Of a stretch of 64,000 nucleotides of DNA, positions 49,541 through 57,496 are shown in pieces; position 1 is the stretch's first letter; each line of letters opens with the position of its first letter. The translations under genes and the position numbers were made by a program. Below the pieces are notes generated by a model. It was not told the origin of the DNA and did not search any database. It worked only from the letters and a program-made list of their open reading frames with translations. The DNA comes from Actinomadura luzonensis (GTDB lineage Bacteria > Actinomycetota > Actinomycetes > Streptosporangiales > Streptosporangiaceae): NCBI RefSeq assembly GCF_022664455.2, contig NZ_JAKRKC020000002.1, forward strand, positions 2,790,001 through 2,854,000, given 5' to 3'.

Positions 49541-50454
49541 AGAAGCCTCTCGTCGTCTTCGTCGTCCTGGCCTTCGGGCTGTCCTGGCTGGTGGCGCTGC
49601 CCCTCTGGCTCGGCGGCGGGCTCGGCTCGCCGCTGCTGGTCGGGCTGGCCACGCTGATGATGTTCACGCCCAGCGTGGGCGTGCTCGGGGCGTGGGCGGC
49701 CGGCCGCACGCCGGTGCGGCAGTGGGCCCGGCGGACCGGGCTGACGCTCGGCGAGCGGAAGGGCCGCACCGGCCGGTACGTGCTCGGCGCCTGGATCGGG
49801 GTGCCCCTGCTGGTGCTCGCCTCCATCGGGCTCAGCGCCGCCGCCGGGCTGCTCAGGCTCGACCTCGACGGGCTCAGCCTGCTGCGGGCGGCGTACGAGG
49901 CCCGCGGCGTGCCCGCGCCCGACGACCTCGGGACGGCGGTCACGCTGCCGATCCTGCTGGGCGTGCTCGCCGGGCCCGTGCTGAACGCCGTCCCGGCACT
50001 CGGCGAGGAATGGGGCTGGCGCGGCTGGCTGCTGCCCCGGCTCGTCTCCTCCAACGGCGTCCTGGCCGGGCTGCTGCTGTCAGGGGCGGTGTGGGGGCTG
50101 TGGCACGCGCCGCTCACCCTGCTCGGCTACAACTACCCGCGGCTCGGGTCGTGGGCGGCGCTGTTCTTCATCGGCTTCTGCACGCTGGCCGGGGTGCTGC
50201 TCGGGTGGCTGCGGCTGCGCACCGGCAGCGTGTGGCCCGCCGTGGTGGCGCACGGCTCGCTCAACGCGGTGGCCCCCGCGGTCCTCATGCTGGGGGACGC
50301 CGCCGCGCCGCCGAACGAGGTGCTGGCCGGGATCACCGGGCTGGTGGGATGGGCGGTGCTCGCGGTGGTCTGCGCGGTGCTGCTCCGCCTCGCCCCGGTA
50401 CGCCCGCCCGCGCCGCCCACCCCGGCCGAGCCCGCCCCCGCCTCGGCCGCCTGA
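49537..50454 (+). CDS. CPBP family intramembrane metalloprotease
   Basis: 305 residues, about eight helices. The CPBP/Abi motifs are EEWGWRGWLLPRL (motif 1, Glu-Glu), WGLWHAPLTLLGYNY (motif 2, His) and VVAHGSLNA (motif 3, His). These enzymes cleave within membranes (CAAX-like) and in bacteria often give bacteriocin immunity or signal processing. Third gene of the GntR operon. Its Pro/Ala C-terminus comes from a 24-bp repeat that carries the stop codon. Confidence 0.93.
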   Translation: MKKPLVVFVVLAFGLSWLVALPLWLGGGLGSPLLVGLATLMMFTPSVGVLGAWAAGRTPVRQWARRTGLTLGERKGRTGRYVLGAWIGVPLLVLASIGLSAAAGLLRLDLDGLSLLRAAYEARGVPAPDDLGTAVTLPILLGVLAGPVLNAVPALGEEWGWRGWLLPRLVSSNGVLAGLLLSGAVWGLWHAPLTLLGYNYPRLGSWAALFFIGFCTLAGVLLGWLRLRTGSVWPAVVAHGSLNAVAPAVLMLGDAAAPPNEVLAGITGLVGWAVLAVVCAVLLRLAPVRPPAPPTPAEPAPASAA

Positions 50455-50502
50455 CCCGCCCCCGCCTGGGCTGCCTGGCCCGCCCCCGCCTCGGCCGCCT
50501 GA
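50431..50502. repeat. 24-bp tandem repeat spanning the CPBP stop codon
   Basis: Three units at 50431-50454, 50455-50478 and 50479-50502; the first and third are identical. The first ends in the TGA stop. A decayed fourth unit follows. Confidence 0.85.
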
Positions 50503-50541
50503 CCCGCCCCGCTTTCGGCCCGTCGCCCGCGCCCTCGCCGC

Positions 50542-51513
50542 TCAGCCCAGGACGGCGCAGGCCACCAGCGCCGCCGCCGTGGCGGTCTCCACCAGCGCGC
50601 CCAGCACGTCGCCGGTGATCCCGCCGAGGCGGCGGCGGGCCCGCCGCAGCAGCGCCAGGGCGGCCAGCAGGCCGGTGAGCAGGGCGGCGGGCAGGGTGAG
50701 GAAGGCCGGCAACCGCAGCCCGCACCCCACCGTCACCGGGCCGTCCCGAAGTTCATCCCCGGTGTCGTCCGAGGTGTCGCCCGCGCCCATGAAGCGCGGG
50801 TCCCACCCGAGGGCGCCATCGGGGGTCGCGAGGAACGCCTCGTTGATCGTCTCCTCGGTGTCGCGGGTGTCCGAGCCGGTGAGCCAGGCCGCCGTCTCCG
50901 CCGCCCACGCGCGCGGCGCGTCCCGCCACCAGCCGATGTCGACGCTCAGCCCGAGCCCCGCGAAGGCGAGCAGCGCGGCCAGGGTGACGAGCCAGGGGGC
51001 GGCGGGACGCACCGAGCCGGCGACCGTCGCCCCCAGCCCGTCGGGCCGGGCGGCGGGCACGCCGGCGCGGCAGGCCCAGGTCAGCGCCAGCCGTCCCGCC
51101 ACGCAGGCGGTGACCAGCGCCGCGAGCCCGGTGTAGGTCAGCGCGGCCACCTGCACGAGCAGCGTGAACGTCAGCGTCACCACGCCGAACGGCCCGATGT
51201 CCGACTTTCTCATGATGTCGAGCGCCTGGCCGGCGGGTCTGCCGCTGCCGAGGCCGTCCGCCAGGTCGGCCAGCCCGTCGAGATGCAGGCCCCGGGTGAG
51301 CAGCGCCAGCAGCCCGAGCGCCAGGGCCGCGTCGAGCAGCGGCGGCACGGGCAGCAGCAGCGGCAGCCCGGCGACCGCCGCCAGCACGAGCCCGATGACC
51401 GGCGCCAGCGTCATCGCCTGCCCCGCGACCTGCCGGTCCACGCGATCCACCCGGACGCGGAAGACGGTGAGCGTGCCGGCCGCGAACCGCAGCCCGTCCG
51501 TGAGGCGCCGCAT
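50542..51513 (-). CDS. cobS: adenosylcobinamide-GDP ribazoletransferase with extra soluble loop
   Basis: 323 residues; CobS is usually about 250. It joins adenosylcobinamide-GDP to alpha-ribazole, the last step of cobalamin assembly, in the membrane. Motifs: LTRGLHLDGLADLADGLGSG with the metal-binding Asp residues, IMRKSDIGPFGVV, and RRLGGITGDVLGALVETATA. About 75 residues between the late helices (roughly 195-270, ending DTSDDTGDELRDG) are acidic, soluble and unlike the family. The ATG is eight bases after TAGGAT. Divergent from the ABC ATPase. Confidence 0.92.
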   Translation of the reverse strand: MRRLTDGLRFAAGTLTVFRVRVDRVDRQVAGQAMTLAPVIGLVLAAVAGLPLLLPVPPLLDAALALGLLALLTRGLHLDGLADLADGLGSGRPAGQALDIMRKSDIGPFGVVTLTFTLLVQVAALTYTGLAALVTACVAGRLALTWACRAGVPAARPDGLGATVAGSVRPAAPWLVTLAALLAFAGLGLSVDIGWWRDAPRAWAAETAAWLTGSDTRDTEETINEAFLATPDGALGWDPRFMGAGDTSDDTGDELRDGPVTVGCGLRLPAFLTLPAALLTGLLAALALLRRARRRLGGITGDVLGALVETATAAALVACAVLG

Positions 51514-51521
51514 AACGGTTG

Positions 51522-51527
51522 ATCCTA
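51522..51527 (-). promoter_or_regulatory. cobS -10 hexamer
   Basis: TAGGAT on the minus strand, eight bases, then ATG at 51513. Confidence 0.45.
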
Positions 51528-51534
51528 GGGCCAC

Positions 51535-51540
51535 TAGTGT
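51535..51540 (+). promoter_or_regulatory. ABC ATPase -10 hexamer
   Basis: TAGTGT, GGCGGG, then ATG at 51547. It faces the cobS promoter seven bases away. Confidence 0.5.
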
Positions 51541-51546
51541 GGCGGG

Positions 51547-52347
51547 ATGCACGTGGTTGAACTCGAAGGCGTAGCGGTCCGCGTCACCGGCAAGACGCTG
51601 CTGGACGCCGTGCACTGGCAGGTGGACTACGGCGATCACTGGGTGGTCCTCGGCCCCAACGGCGCGGGCAAGACGACGCTGCTGTCGCTGGCCGGCGCGG
51701 TGCGCCACCCCAGCGAGGGGGTGGTGAAGGTGCTCGGCCACCGGCTCGGCCGGGTCGACCTGCGCGAGCTGCGCCGCCACCTCGGCCTGGTCGCGGCCAG
51801 CCAGCGGCTCATCGACGAGGAGCTGATGGAGGAGGAGGGCGCGACCGCGCACACCGTGGTGCTGACCGGGCACACCGGGACCAGCGCCCCCTTGTGGGAC
51901 AGGTACGGCGACTCCGAGCGCGACCGGGCCCACCGCCTGCTCGCCGACCTCGGCTGCAAGGACCTCGCCGACCGGCCGTTCCGGGTGTGCTCCCAGGGCG
52001 AGCGGGCCCGCATCCGGGTGGCCAGGGCGCTCATGGCCGACCCGGCGGTGCTGCTGCTGGACGAGCCGTTCGCGGGGCTCGACCTGCCGGCCCGCGAGGA
52101 CCTCATCACCGCCGTCGAGGACCTGGCCGCGACCCGGCCCGTCCTCACCACCATCACCGTCACCCACCACCTGGAGGAGGTGCCGGCGACGACCACGCAC
52201 GCCATGCTCATGCGCGACGCCCGGGTGCTGGCCGCCGGGCCGGTGGCCGACGTGCTCACCCCGGCCAACCTCTCCGACTGCTTCGGCCGCCCGCTGCACG
52301 TGGACCGGCTCGACGGCCGCTGGTACGCCCGCGCCCTCCGCCCCTGA
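51547..52347 (+). CDS. ABC transporter ATP-binding protein
   Basis: 266 residues. Walker A GPNGAGKTT, a Q loop near GLVAASQRL, an ABC signature that reads CSQGERARI in place of LSGGQ, Walker B VLLLDEPF and switch His in VTHHLEEVP. It resembles the ModF/YjbS-like single ATPases that lack an adjacent permease. None is encoded next to it, so its membrane partner is elsewhere or absent. Placement between cobS and cobU may mean a role in corrinoid or metal uptake, which is only inference. Confidence 0.85.
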   Translation: MHVVELEGVAVRVTGKTLLDAVHWQVDYGDHWVVLGPNGAGKTTLLSLAGAVRHPSEGVVKVLGHRLGRVDLRELRRHLGLVAASQRLIDEELMEEEGATAHTVVLTGHTGTSAPLWDRYGDSERDRAHRLLADLGCKDLADRPFRVCSQGERARIRVARALMADPAVLLLDEPFAGLDLPAREDLITAVEDLAATRPVLTTITVTHHLEEVPATTTHAMLMRDARVLAAGPVADVLTPANLSDCFGRPLHVDRLDGRWYARALRP

Positions 52348-52369
52348 CCCTGCCGGACGTTCGGGGTCG

Positions 52370-53416
52370 TCAGAGCTCCAGCAGGCGGCCCGCGACGACC
52401 AGGGCCACGTACTCGGACTCGGCGGCGAGGCGCTCGTTGAGGCGGCCGAGCGCGTCCCTGAAGGCGCGCCCGCTGGCCGTGGCCGGCACCACGCCCATCC
52501 CGACCTCGTCGGAGACCGCCACGACCGGCCCGGGAGCCTGCCGCCAGGCCGCGACCAGCTCGTCGCAGCGCCGCTGGACGGGCGCGCGGTCGCCGTCCCA
52601 CGCCCCGTGCTCGTCGAACACCGCCGCCAGCCACGTGCCGAGCCCGTCGATGAGCAGCGGCGTGGTGGCGCCGCCGACGGCCGTCACCAGGTCGGTGGTC
52701 TCGACCGTCGCCCAGTGCTCAGGACGGCGTTCGCGGTGCGCCCGCACCCGGTCCGCCCACTCGCCGTCGCCCGTGCCGGCGGGGCCGGTGGCGACGTAGG
52801 TGACGTGCGGCTCGGCCGCCAGCCGCAGCTCGGCCTCGCCCGACTTGCCCGACCGCGACCCGCCCAGCAGCAACGCCCGCCGCACCCGCACCCTCTCGGC
52901 ACCCGGGGCGGAGACGCCCGGCTGCGTGCCGTCCGGCACGGCGGTGTCCAGTTGCGTGCCGTCCGGCACGGCGGTGTCCAGCTCCGTGCCGTCCGGCACG
53001 GCAACCGCGCCCCACAGCCGCAGCCGCCTGGCCAGCTCCTCCTCCGACCGCACCCGGTGGTCGAGCCCCACGGCCACCACCTGGGCCGACGGGCACGCCC
53101 GCCGCAGCCGGCCCAGACGCTCGGGCCGGTCGAGCAGGTCGATGAGCACCAGGTCGGGCCGGACGGGCAGGCGCGCGGGCGGCTCGTGTCCCGGCGGCAC
53201 GCACAGCAGCGTCCCGCCGTCCGGGCCGGTCAGCCCGAGCCCGCCGCCCCACGCCCGATAACCGGGCGGCGCCTCGCCGAACGGGAAGGCGACCAGCCCG
53301 TCCACCAGCAGCTCGAACGGACGCCGGCCGGCGGTCAGCCCGGAGCAGGACGCGCAGCGGCACCCCGGCTCAGGCCACCCGCTCCCGCCCGCCGTGCCGG
53401 AGAGAAGCACTTTCAC
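52370..53416 (-). CDS. cobU: bifunctional adenosylcobinamide kinase/guanylyltransferase with N-terminal MBL-like domain
   Basis: 348 residues. The C-terminal 170 are CobU: P loop LLLGGSRSGKSGEAEL, VTYVATGPAG, RRPEHWATVETTDL with the guanylylated His region, and VVAVSDEVGMGVVP. The N-terminal 150 begin VLLSGTAGGSGWPEPGCRCA, which is the start of a metallo-beta-lactamase-like domain; the fusion is common in actinobacteria, though the metal His cluster is missing here. The linker holds a 30-bp tandem repeat. The GTG is seven bases after TACGCT. Confidence 0.9.
   Translation of the reverse strand: MKVLLSGTAGGSGWPEPGCRCASCSGLTAGRRPFELLVDGLVAFPFGEAPPGYRAWGGGLGLTGPDGGTLLCVPPGHEPPARLPVRPDLVLIDLLDRPERLGRLRRACPSAQVVAVGLDHRVRSEEELARRLRLWGAVAVPDGTELDTAVPDGTQLDTAVPDGTQPGVSAPGAERVRVRRALLLGGSRSGKSGEAELRLAAEPHVTYVATGPAGTGDGEWADRVRAHRERRPEHWATVETTDLVTAVGGATTPLLIDGLGTWLAAVFDEHGAWDGDRAPVQRRCDELVAAWRQAPGPVVAVSDEVGMGVVPATASGRAFRDALGRLNERLAAESEYVALVVAGRLLEL
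52921..53002. repeat. 30-bp tandem repeat in the cobU linker
   Basis: Units at 52921-52950, 52951-52980 and a partial third to 53002. Each encodes a VPDGTxLDTA-type decapeptide and includes the small inverted repeat GTGCCG-TC-CGGCAC. Confidence 0.85.
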
Positions 53417-53423
53417 CGGCCCG

Positions 53424-53429
53424 AGCGTA
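53424..53429 (-). promoter_or_regulatory. cobU -10 hexamer
   Basis: TACGCT on the minus strand, CGGGCCG, then GTG at 53416. Confidence 0.45.
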
Positions 53430-53470
53430 CAAGGGCCGCCTCCGCCGAGGCCCCGCCGGGAGCGCCGCGC

Positions 53471-53556
53471 ACCCGCCCACCCGCCCGCCCGGCCGCCCGG
53501 CCGCCCGCCCGCCCGGCCGCCCACCCGCCCGCCCGGCCGCCCGGCCGCCCGGCCGC
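53471..53556. repeat. GC-only low-complexity repeat
   Basis: CCGCCC/GGCCGCCC units in the 189-bp gap upstream of cobU. A 44-bp longer-range repeat is marked by the only A residues, at 53479 and 53523. No coding content. Confidence 0.75.
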
Positions 53557-53605
53557 GCGGTCACGCGGCCCGGCGGTCAGAAGGGCGGAGAAGCGGCGCG
53601 GGGGA

Positions 53606-54379
53606 TCAGGGACGTGCGGCGGAGCGGCCGCCGTCAGGGGTCCGGGGGCGGGCGCGACGGCGGGCGGCCAGGACCGCGGCGCCGGCCAGCAGGACGACCG
53701 CGCCCGCACCCCCGGCGATCACCCCCACCGGCGTTCCCCCTGAGCTCCCGCCGTCCACCGCCGGGGCGGGCGGCAGCGCGGCGGCCCCGGCCGCCCGCGA
53801 CGGGTGGCCGTTGACCGACACGACCCCGCCCCGCCCGTCCACGCGCACCTGGGCGGCCCCCGCCAGCAGTTGCGCGGCCGTGGCGTCCTCGGCCCCCGAC
53901 ACGCACGCGAGCACCCGCGAGGGCGGCCGGTCACCGGGGTAGGCGTCACCGGCCCCGTCACCGGCCCCGTCACCCGGCCCCTCGTCGGCCCCATCGCCGG
54001 CTCCGTCGCCGAAGTCCACCGCCAAGGCCACCCGCTTGTGCCCCGAGGCCGCCACGTCCTTGCCGCACACCGTCCCGAACGTCGGCAGGTCCCCGCCGGG
54101 CGGCTCGCCGGAGGAGCCGAAGGAACCGCCGGGGACCGCCGAGAGGCGCCAGCCGACGACCGCGCCGTCCGCCGGCCGCGCCTCCGCCGAGGTGGCGAGC
54201 CAGGCCGTGCCGTCGCTCTGCCACACGCTCCACAACCGGGTGGCATCGGGATCGGCCGCGCCGGGCAAAGGGTTGATGAAACGCGAGGAGGAAGGAGCGG
54301 CGGCGGCGGGAAGAGTGAGGGAGAGCAAGGCGGCCGCCCCCAGGGCGGCCCCGGCCGCAACACGGCACGCGCGCAGCAT
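53606..54379 (-). CDS. SCO2322-like secreted/cell-wall-anchored protein
   Basis: 257 residues from the ATG at 54379. Signal peptide (VAAGAALGAAALLSLTLPAA) and a mature start at APSSSRF. A globular part follows (FINPLPGAADPDATRLWSVW onward), then a Gly/Asp-repeat stretch (about 125-155) that could bind cations. A second part covers VLACVSGAEDATAAQLLAG. It ends with a membrane helix (VGVIAGGAGAVVLLAGAAVL) and RRRARPR stop-transfer. The order matches the SCO2322 family of actinobacteria, function unknown, often near cobalt/ECF transport genes. Confidence 0.75.
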   Translation of the reverse strand: MLRACRVAAGAALGAAALLSLTLPAAAAPSSSRFINPLPGAADPDATRLWSVWQSDGTAWLATSAEARPADGAVVGWRLSAVPGGSFGSSGEPPGGDLPTFGTVCGKDVAASGHKRVALAVDFGDGAGDGADEGPGDGAGDGAGDAYPGDRPPSRVLACVSGAEDATAAQLLAGAAQVRVDGRGGVVSVNGHPSRAAGAAALPPAPAVDGGSSGGTPVGVIAGGAGAVVLLAGAAVLAARRRARPRTPDGGRSAARP

Positions 54380-54461
54380 CGATTGACCTCCGAGCTCGGG
54401 AGTAGGGTTCCAGTGCCGTCGGAAGGTGCGCCGGCGAACCCGCGGAAAAGGAGCGTATGGC

Positions 54462-54668
54462 ATGACATGGCGGTGGCGTTATGAAAACGCAAATGGTGGT
54501 GAGGTGACGGACCGCCCTTTGCCGCGAGAGGTTTTCCCGAGCCAGGCGGACGCCGAGTCCTGGCTCGGCGAGAACTGGCGTGACCTGCTCGAATCGGGTG
54601 TCGAGCAGGTGGCGTTGCTCGACGAGGACCGCGTCGAATACGCGCGATTGTCATTGCGTCAGGAGTGA
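54462..54668 (+). CDS. small conserved actinobacterial protein
   Basis: 68 residues, start at 54462 with AAAAGGAG upstream. TWRWRYENANGGEV, then FPSQADAESWLGENWRDLLE and VEQVALLDEDR is a pattern seen in many actinobacteria as a hypothetical protein. Acidic, soluble, probably a small alpha/beta fold. G+C is lower here than around it. It has its own strong bidirectional terminator. Confidence 0.85.
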   Translation: MTWRWRYENANGGEVTDRPLPREVFPSQADAESWLGENWRDLLESGVEQVALLDEDRVEYARLSLRQE

Positions 54669-54681
54669 GCCGGAAATAAGG

Positions 54682-54719
54682 AAAAACCCCTTGAGCCGTT
54701 TGTGGCTCAAGGGGTTTTT
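54682..54719. terminator. bidirectional Rho-independent terminator
   Basis: AAAAACCCCTTGAGCC and its exact complement around a six-base loop. It gives a U5 tail in both directions, serving the small gene and the convergent aldo/keto reductase gene. Confidence 0.92.
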
Positions 54720-54765
54720 GTTGTTCCGCCGCGTGCTCAGCGAGCGGCCGGCGTAATGCCCGGGG

Positions 54766-55767
54766 TCACGGGCGGGTGCGCGGGCTCACGGTCTTGGCCG
54801 GGTCGCGCTCGACGATCGGGCCGAGCACGTCGTCGATGCGCCGCAGCACGTCCTCCTCCAGCTTGACGCCTGCCGCCTTGACGTTGTCGCGCACCTGCTC
54901 GGGACGGCTCGCGCCGACGATGGCGCTGGAGACGTTCGGGTTCTGCAGCACCCAGGCCACGGCGAGCTGCGCCATGCTGAGGCCGAGGTCGGCGGCGATC
55001 GGCTTCAGGTCCTGGACGCGGGTCAGCACGTCGTCGTTCATGAAGCGGGAGATCATCGTGCTGCCGCCGGCGGCGTCGGTGGCCCGCGAGCCCTCCGGCG
55101 GCTGCTGCCCGGGCAGGTACTTGCCGGTGAGCACGCCCTGGGCGATGGGCGACCAGACGATCTGGCCCACGCCCTCCTTCTCGCTGAGCGGCACGACCTC
55201 GCTCTCGATGACCCGCCACAACATCGAGTACTGGGGCTGGTTGGAGACGATCCGGTCGAGACCCATCTCGTCGGCGATCTTCAGCGCCTGGGCGATCTGG
55301 TCGGCGCTCCACTCGCTGACGCCGACGTAGAGGACCTTGCCCTGGCGGACGAGGTCGTCGAACGTCTTCAGCGTCTCCTCGAGCGGCGTCTCGTAGTCGA
55401 AGCGGTGCGCCTGGTAAAGGTCGACGTAGTCCGTCTGCAGGCGGCGCAGCGAGGCGTGGATCGACTCGGTGATGTGCTTGCGGGACAGGCCGCGGTCGTT
55501 CTGCCCGGGGCCGGTCGGCCAGTAGACCTTGGTGAAGATCTCCAGCGACTCCCTGCGGACGCCCTTCAGCGCCCGGCCGAGCACCTCCTCCGCCTTGGTG
55601 CCGGCGTAGACGTCCGCGGTGTCGAACGTGGTGATGCCCTCGTCGAGGGCCGCCTGCACGCACTGCTTGGCGGCGTCCTCCTCGACCTGGGAGCCGTGGG
55701 TGAGCCAGTTGCCGTAGCTGATCTCGCTGACCTTGAGACCGCTGCGACCGAGGTGTCGGAATTCCAT
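54766..55767 (-). CDS. aldo/keto reductase
   Basis: 333 residues, AKR barrel like Kv-beta/YghZ: GLKVSEISYGNWLT start, FDTADVYAGTKAEEVLG with catalytic Asp and Tyr, LEIFTKVYWPTG with Lys, and YVDLYQAHRFD with His. The NADPH site lies in SAIVGASRPEQVRDNVKA. Substrate unknown; this subgroup reduces small aldehydes. The ATG is seven bases after TAAGGT. It diverges from the SMI1-like gene. Confidence 0.93.
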   Translation of the reverse strand: MEFRHLGRSGLKVSEISYGNWLTHGSQVEEDAAKQCVQAALDEGITTFDTADVYAGTKAEEVLGRALKGVRRESLEIFTKVYWPTGPGQNDRGLSRKHITESIHASLRRLQTDYVDLYQAHRFDYETPLEETLKTFDDLVRQGKVLYVGVSEWSADQIAQALKIADEMGLDRIVSNQPQYSMLWRVIESEVVPLSEKEGVGQIVWSPIAQGVLTGKYLPGQQPPEGSRATDAAGGSTMISRFMNDDVLTRVQDLKPIAADLGLSMAQLAVAWVLQNPNVSSAIVGASRPEQVRDNVKAAGVKLEEDVLRRIDDVLGPIVERDPAKTVSPRTRP

Positions 55768-55774
55768 GGATCTG

Positions 55775-55780
55775 ACCTTA
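55775..55780 (-). promoter_or_regulatory. aldo/keto reductase -10 hexamer
   Basis: TAAGGT on the minus strand, CAGATCC, then ATG at 55767. Confidence 0.5.
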
Positions 55781-55811
55781 GTAGCGACACATGGGGTGAT
55801 CTGTTTCGGGA

Positions 55812-55817
55812 TAGGGT
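55812..55817 (+). promoter_or_regulatory. -10 hexamer of the SMI1-like gene
   Basis: TAGGGT, seven bases, then GTG at 55825. Confidence 0.45.
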
Positions 55818-55824
55818 GCGCGAC

Positions 55825-56757
55825 GTGCTGAAGCTCGTACGGCTGGCGCTGACGGCGGCCGTCCTGACCGCGATCGCCGTCCGGCTGCGCCGCCGCGCCC
55901 GCCGTCCCGACCACCGCCCGGCCCCCGCTGGAGCGCCGAGGAGCGCGCGGCGGGCGCGGCGGGTGTCGGTGGCTTCGATGTGGGCCGGGATCGCGGCGAT
56001 CGTGGCGGTCGTCCTGGCCGTGGCGCTGCTGCCCGGCAGGACGCTCGACGCGGCGACCGCCACCCCGTCCCCGCAGCCCCCGCGGACCTCCCGGCCCGCG
56101 GCGCCGTCACCGGGGGCGACCCCGCAGGCGATCGGCCGGACACCGCCCTCGGTCCCCGACCCCCACTGCTCTCCCGCCTCCCGCCCCGTCGTCGTGCGGC
56201 CGATCGACCCGAAGGTCCGGCGGGCCGTCGACCGGCAGTGGCGGCGCATCGAGCGCTGGCTCAGGGCCAACGCCCCCCGCACCTACCGGACGCTGAACGG
56301 CCCCGGCCGGGCGGGTACGATCGCCGTCGCCGAGGCCCAGATGGGCGTGGACTTCCCCGACGACCTCCGCGCCTCCCTGCTGCGCCACAACGGCTCGCGC
56401 GGCAGGCACGCGTTCGGGCTCGCGTACTGGGCGGAGAGCTCCTACAACCTGGGCATCAGGGAGATCAGGGACGTCTGGCGGTGGCAGCTGTGCGGGCGGG
56501 ACGGCGACTGGGACGCCGCCGACATCCCGTTCCTGCTCGACACGCGGCAGGACTTCGCCGCCTGGGACTCCTACGCGGTGGTCGACACCGCCTGGCGCGG
56601 GATCGCCTGGGACGAGGGAGCCCTCGGCATCGAGCGCAGGTCGTCCTACTACGCGCTGCTGCGGGCCGTCGCCGGCGCCCTGGAGCGAGGCACGCCGATC
56701 GACGGCCGCCGGCCGGTCGTGGAGCGCGGCGTGCTGCGCTGGCAGGACGCGCCGTAG
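55825..56757 (+). CDS. membrane-anchored SMI1/KNR4-like protein
   Basis: 310 residues. Two N-terminal helices (LVRLALTAAVLTAIAV and SVASMWAGIAAIVAVVLAVA) are followed by a Pro/Ser/Thr linker and a C-terminal SMI1/KNR4-like domain. In that domain, AEAQMGVDFPDDLRASLLRH with HNG is the signature, followed by the DTRQDFAAWDSYAVVDT strands. SMI1/KNR4 proteins are usually cytoplasmic, and many are immunity proteins against toxins; here the domain is tethered to the membrane. No toxin gene is adjacent. The GTG lies seven bases after TAGGGT. Confidence 0.75.
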   Translation: MLKLVRLALTAAVLTAIAVRLRRRARRPDHRPAPAGAPRSARRARRVSVASMWAGIAAIVAVVLAVALLPGRTLDAATATPSPQPPRTSRPAAPSPGATPQAIGRTPPSVPDPHCSPASRPVVVRPIDPKVRRAVDRQWRRIERWLRANAPRTYRTLNGPGRAGTIAVAEAQMGVDFPDDLRASLLRHNGSRGRHAFGLAYWAESSYNLGIREIRDVWRWQLCGRDGDWDAADIPFLLDTRQDFAAWDSYAVVDTAWRGIAWDEGALGIERRSSYYALLRAVAGALERGTPIDGRRPVVERGVLRWQDAP

Positions 56758-56760
56758 CGG

Positions 56761-57372
56761 CTATCGCTTCGGCGGGACGGGCTTGCCGCCCGGGCGGACC
56801 GTGGGCGGCGGGAAGCGCAGCTTGCGGATCTGCAGCGCCCGCATGGCCGCGTAGAAGCCGACGCCCTTGACGGGCTCGTCCGGCAGCTTGGCGGCGACCT
56901 CCCGCTTCACCTTCCAGGCCACGTAGGCGCCGGTGACGACCACGCCGACCATCATGATCGGCCAGCCGACCGCGATCACGATGTTGAGCACCATCGCGCG
57001 GATCTCGATCGGCCAGGGCACCCAGGTGGCCAGCAGGATCACTAGCGAGAACGGCAGGAAATACTGGCTCGGCAGCCGCCGCGAGTCGACCCAGTCGCGC
57101 GCGAACTTGCGCGCCGCGCCCTTGTCGCGCGCGGGGTAGTACCGCTCGTCACCTGCGAGCATGCCCTTGCGGGCGCGGTCGCGCTCGGCGGCCTGCTTGG
57201 CCCGCATCTGCCGGTAGGCCTCTTTGCGATCCTTCGGCGCGTGAACGGGCTGGCGCCGGCGGCTCTCCTGATCGCGGCGCTTGGGTGTGGGACGTCCTTT
57301 ACCTTGGGGCTTAGGATCGTCAACGGGGACGGGGGTGTCGTCCACTGAAGTCTGGGAACGGCGTCGCAACAC
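56761..57372 (-). CDS. DUF3043 membrane protein
   Basis: 203 residues. A basic, disordered N-terminus (PKPQGKGRPTPKRRDQESRR) leads to ERYYPARDKGAARKFARDWV, the DUF3043 hallmark. Two membrane helices follow (FLPFSLVILLATWVPW and AVGWPIMMVGVVVTGAYVAW) and a conserved C-terminus. Universal in actinobacteria, function unknown. GTG start six bases after TAGGGT. Divergent from pspA. Confidence 0.92.
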   Translation of the reverse strand: MLRRRSQTSVDDTPVPVDDPKPQGKGRPTPKRRDQESRRRQPVHAPKDRKEAYRQMRAKQAAERDRARKGMLAGDERYYPARDKGAARKFARDWVDSRRLPSQYFLPFSLVILLATWVPWPIEIRAMVLNIVIAVGWPIMMVGVVVTGAYVAWKVKREVAAKLPDEPVKGVGFYAAMRALQIRKLRFPPPTVRPGGKPVPPKR

Positions 57373-57378
57373 GCGTCA

Positions 57379-57384
57379 ACCCTA
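57379..57384 (-). promoter_or_regulatory. DUF3043 gene -10 hexamer
   Basis: TAGGGT on the minus strand, TGACGC, then GTG at 57372. Confidence 0.5.
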
Positions 57385-57496
57385 CCTGGAGTGCAACTTA
57401 GTGACGCCCCCGTGCGTTATGCGTAGGGTAATCCCAAGGCGGCTGCGCTGCATTGGGTGAACACCAGCACGACCTAGAAGGGGACGGCCGACGCGC

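Noticed and set aside
51500-53600. Cobalamin riboswitch near cobS/cobU
   Set aside because: Both genes appear leaderless, with start codons 6-8 bases from -10 hexamers, leaving no room for a B12 box element; none was seen.
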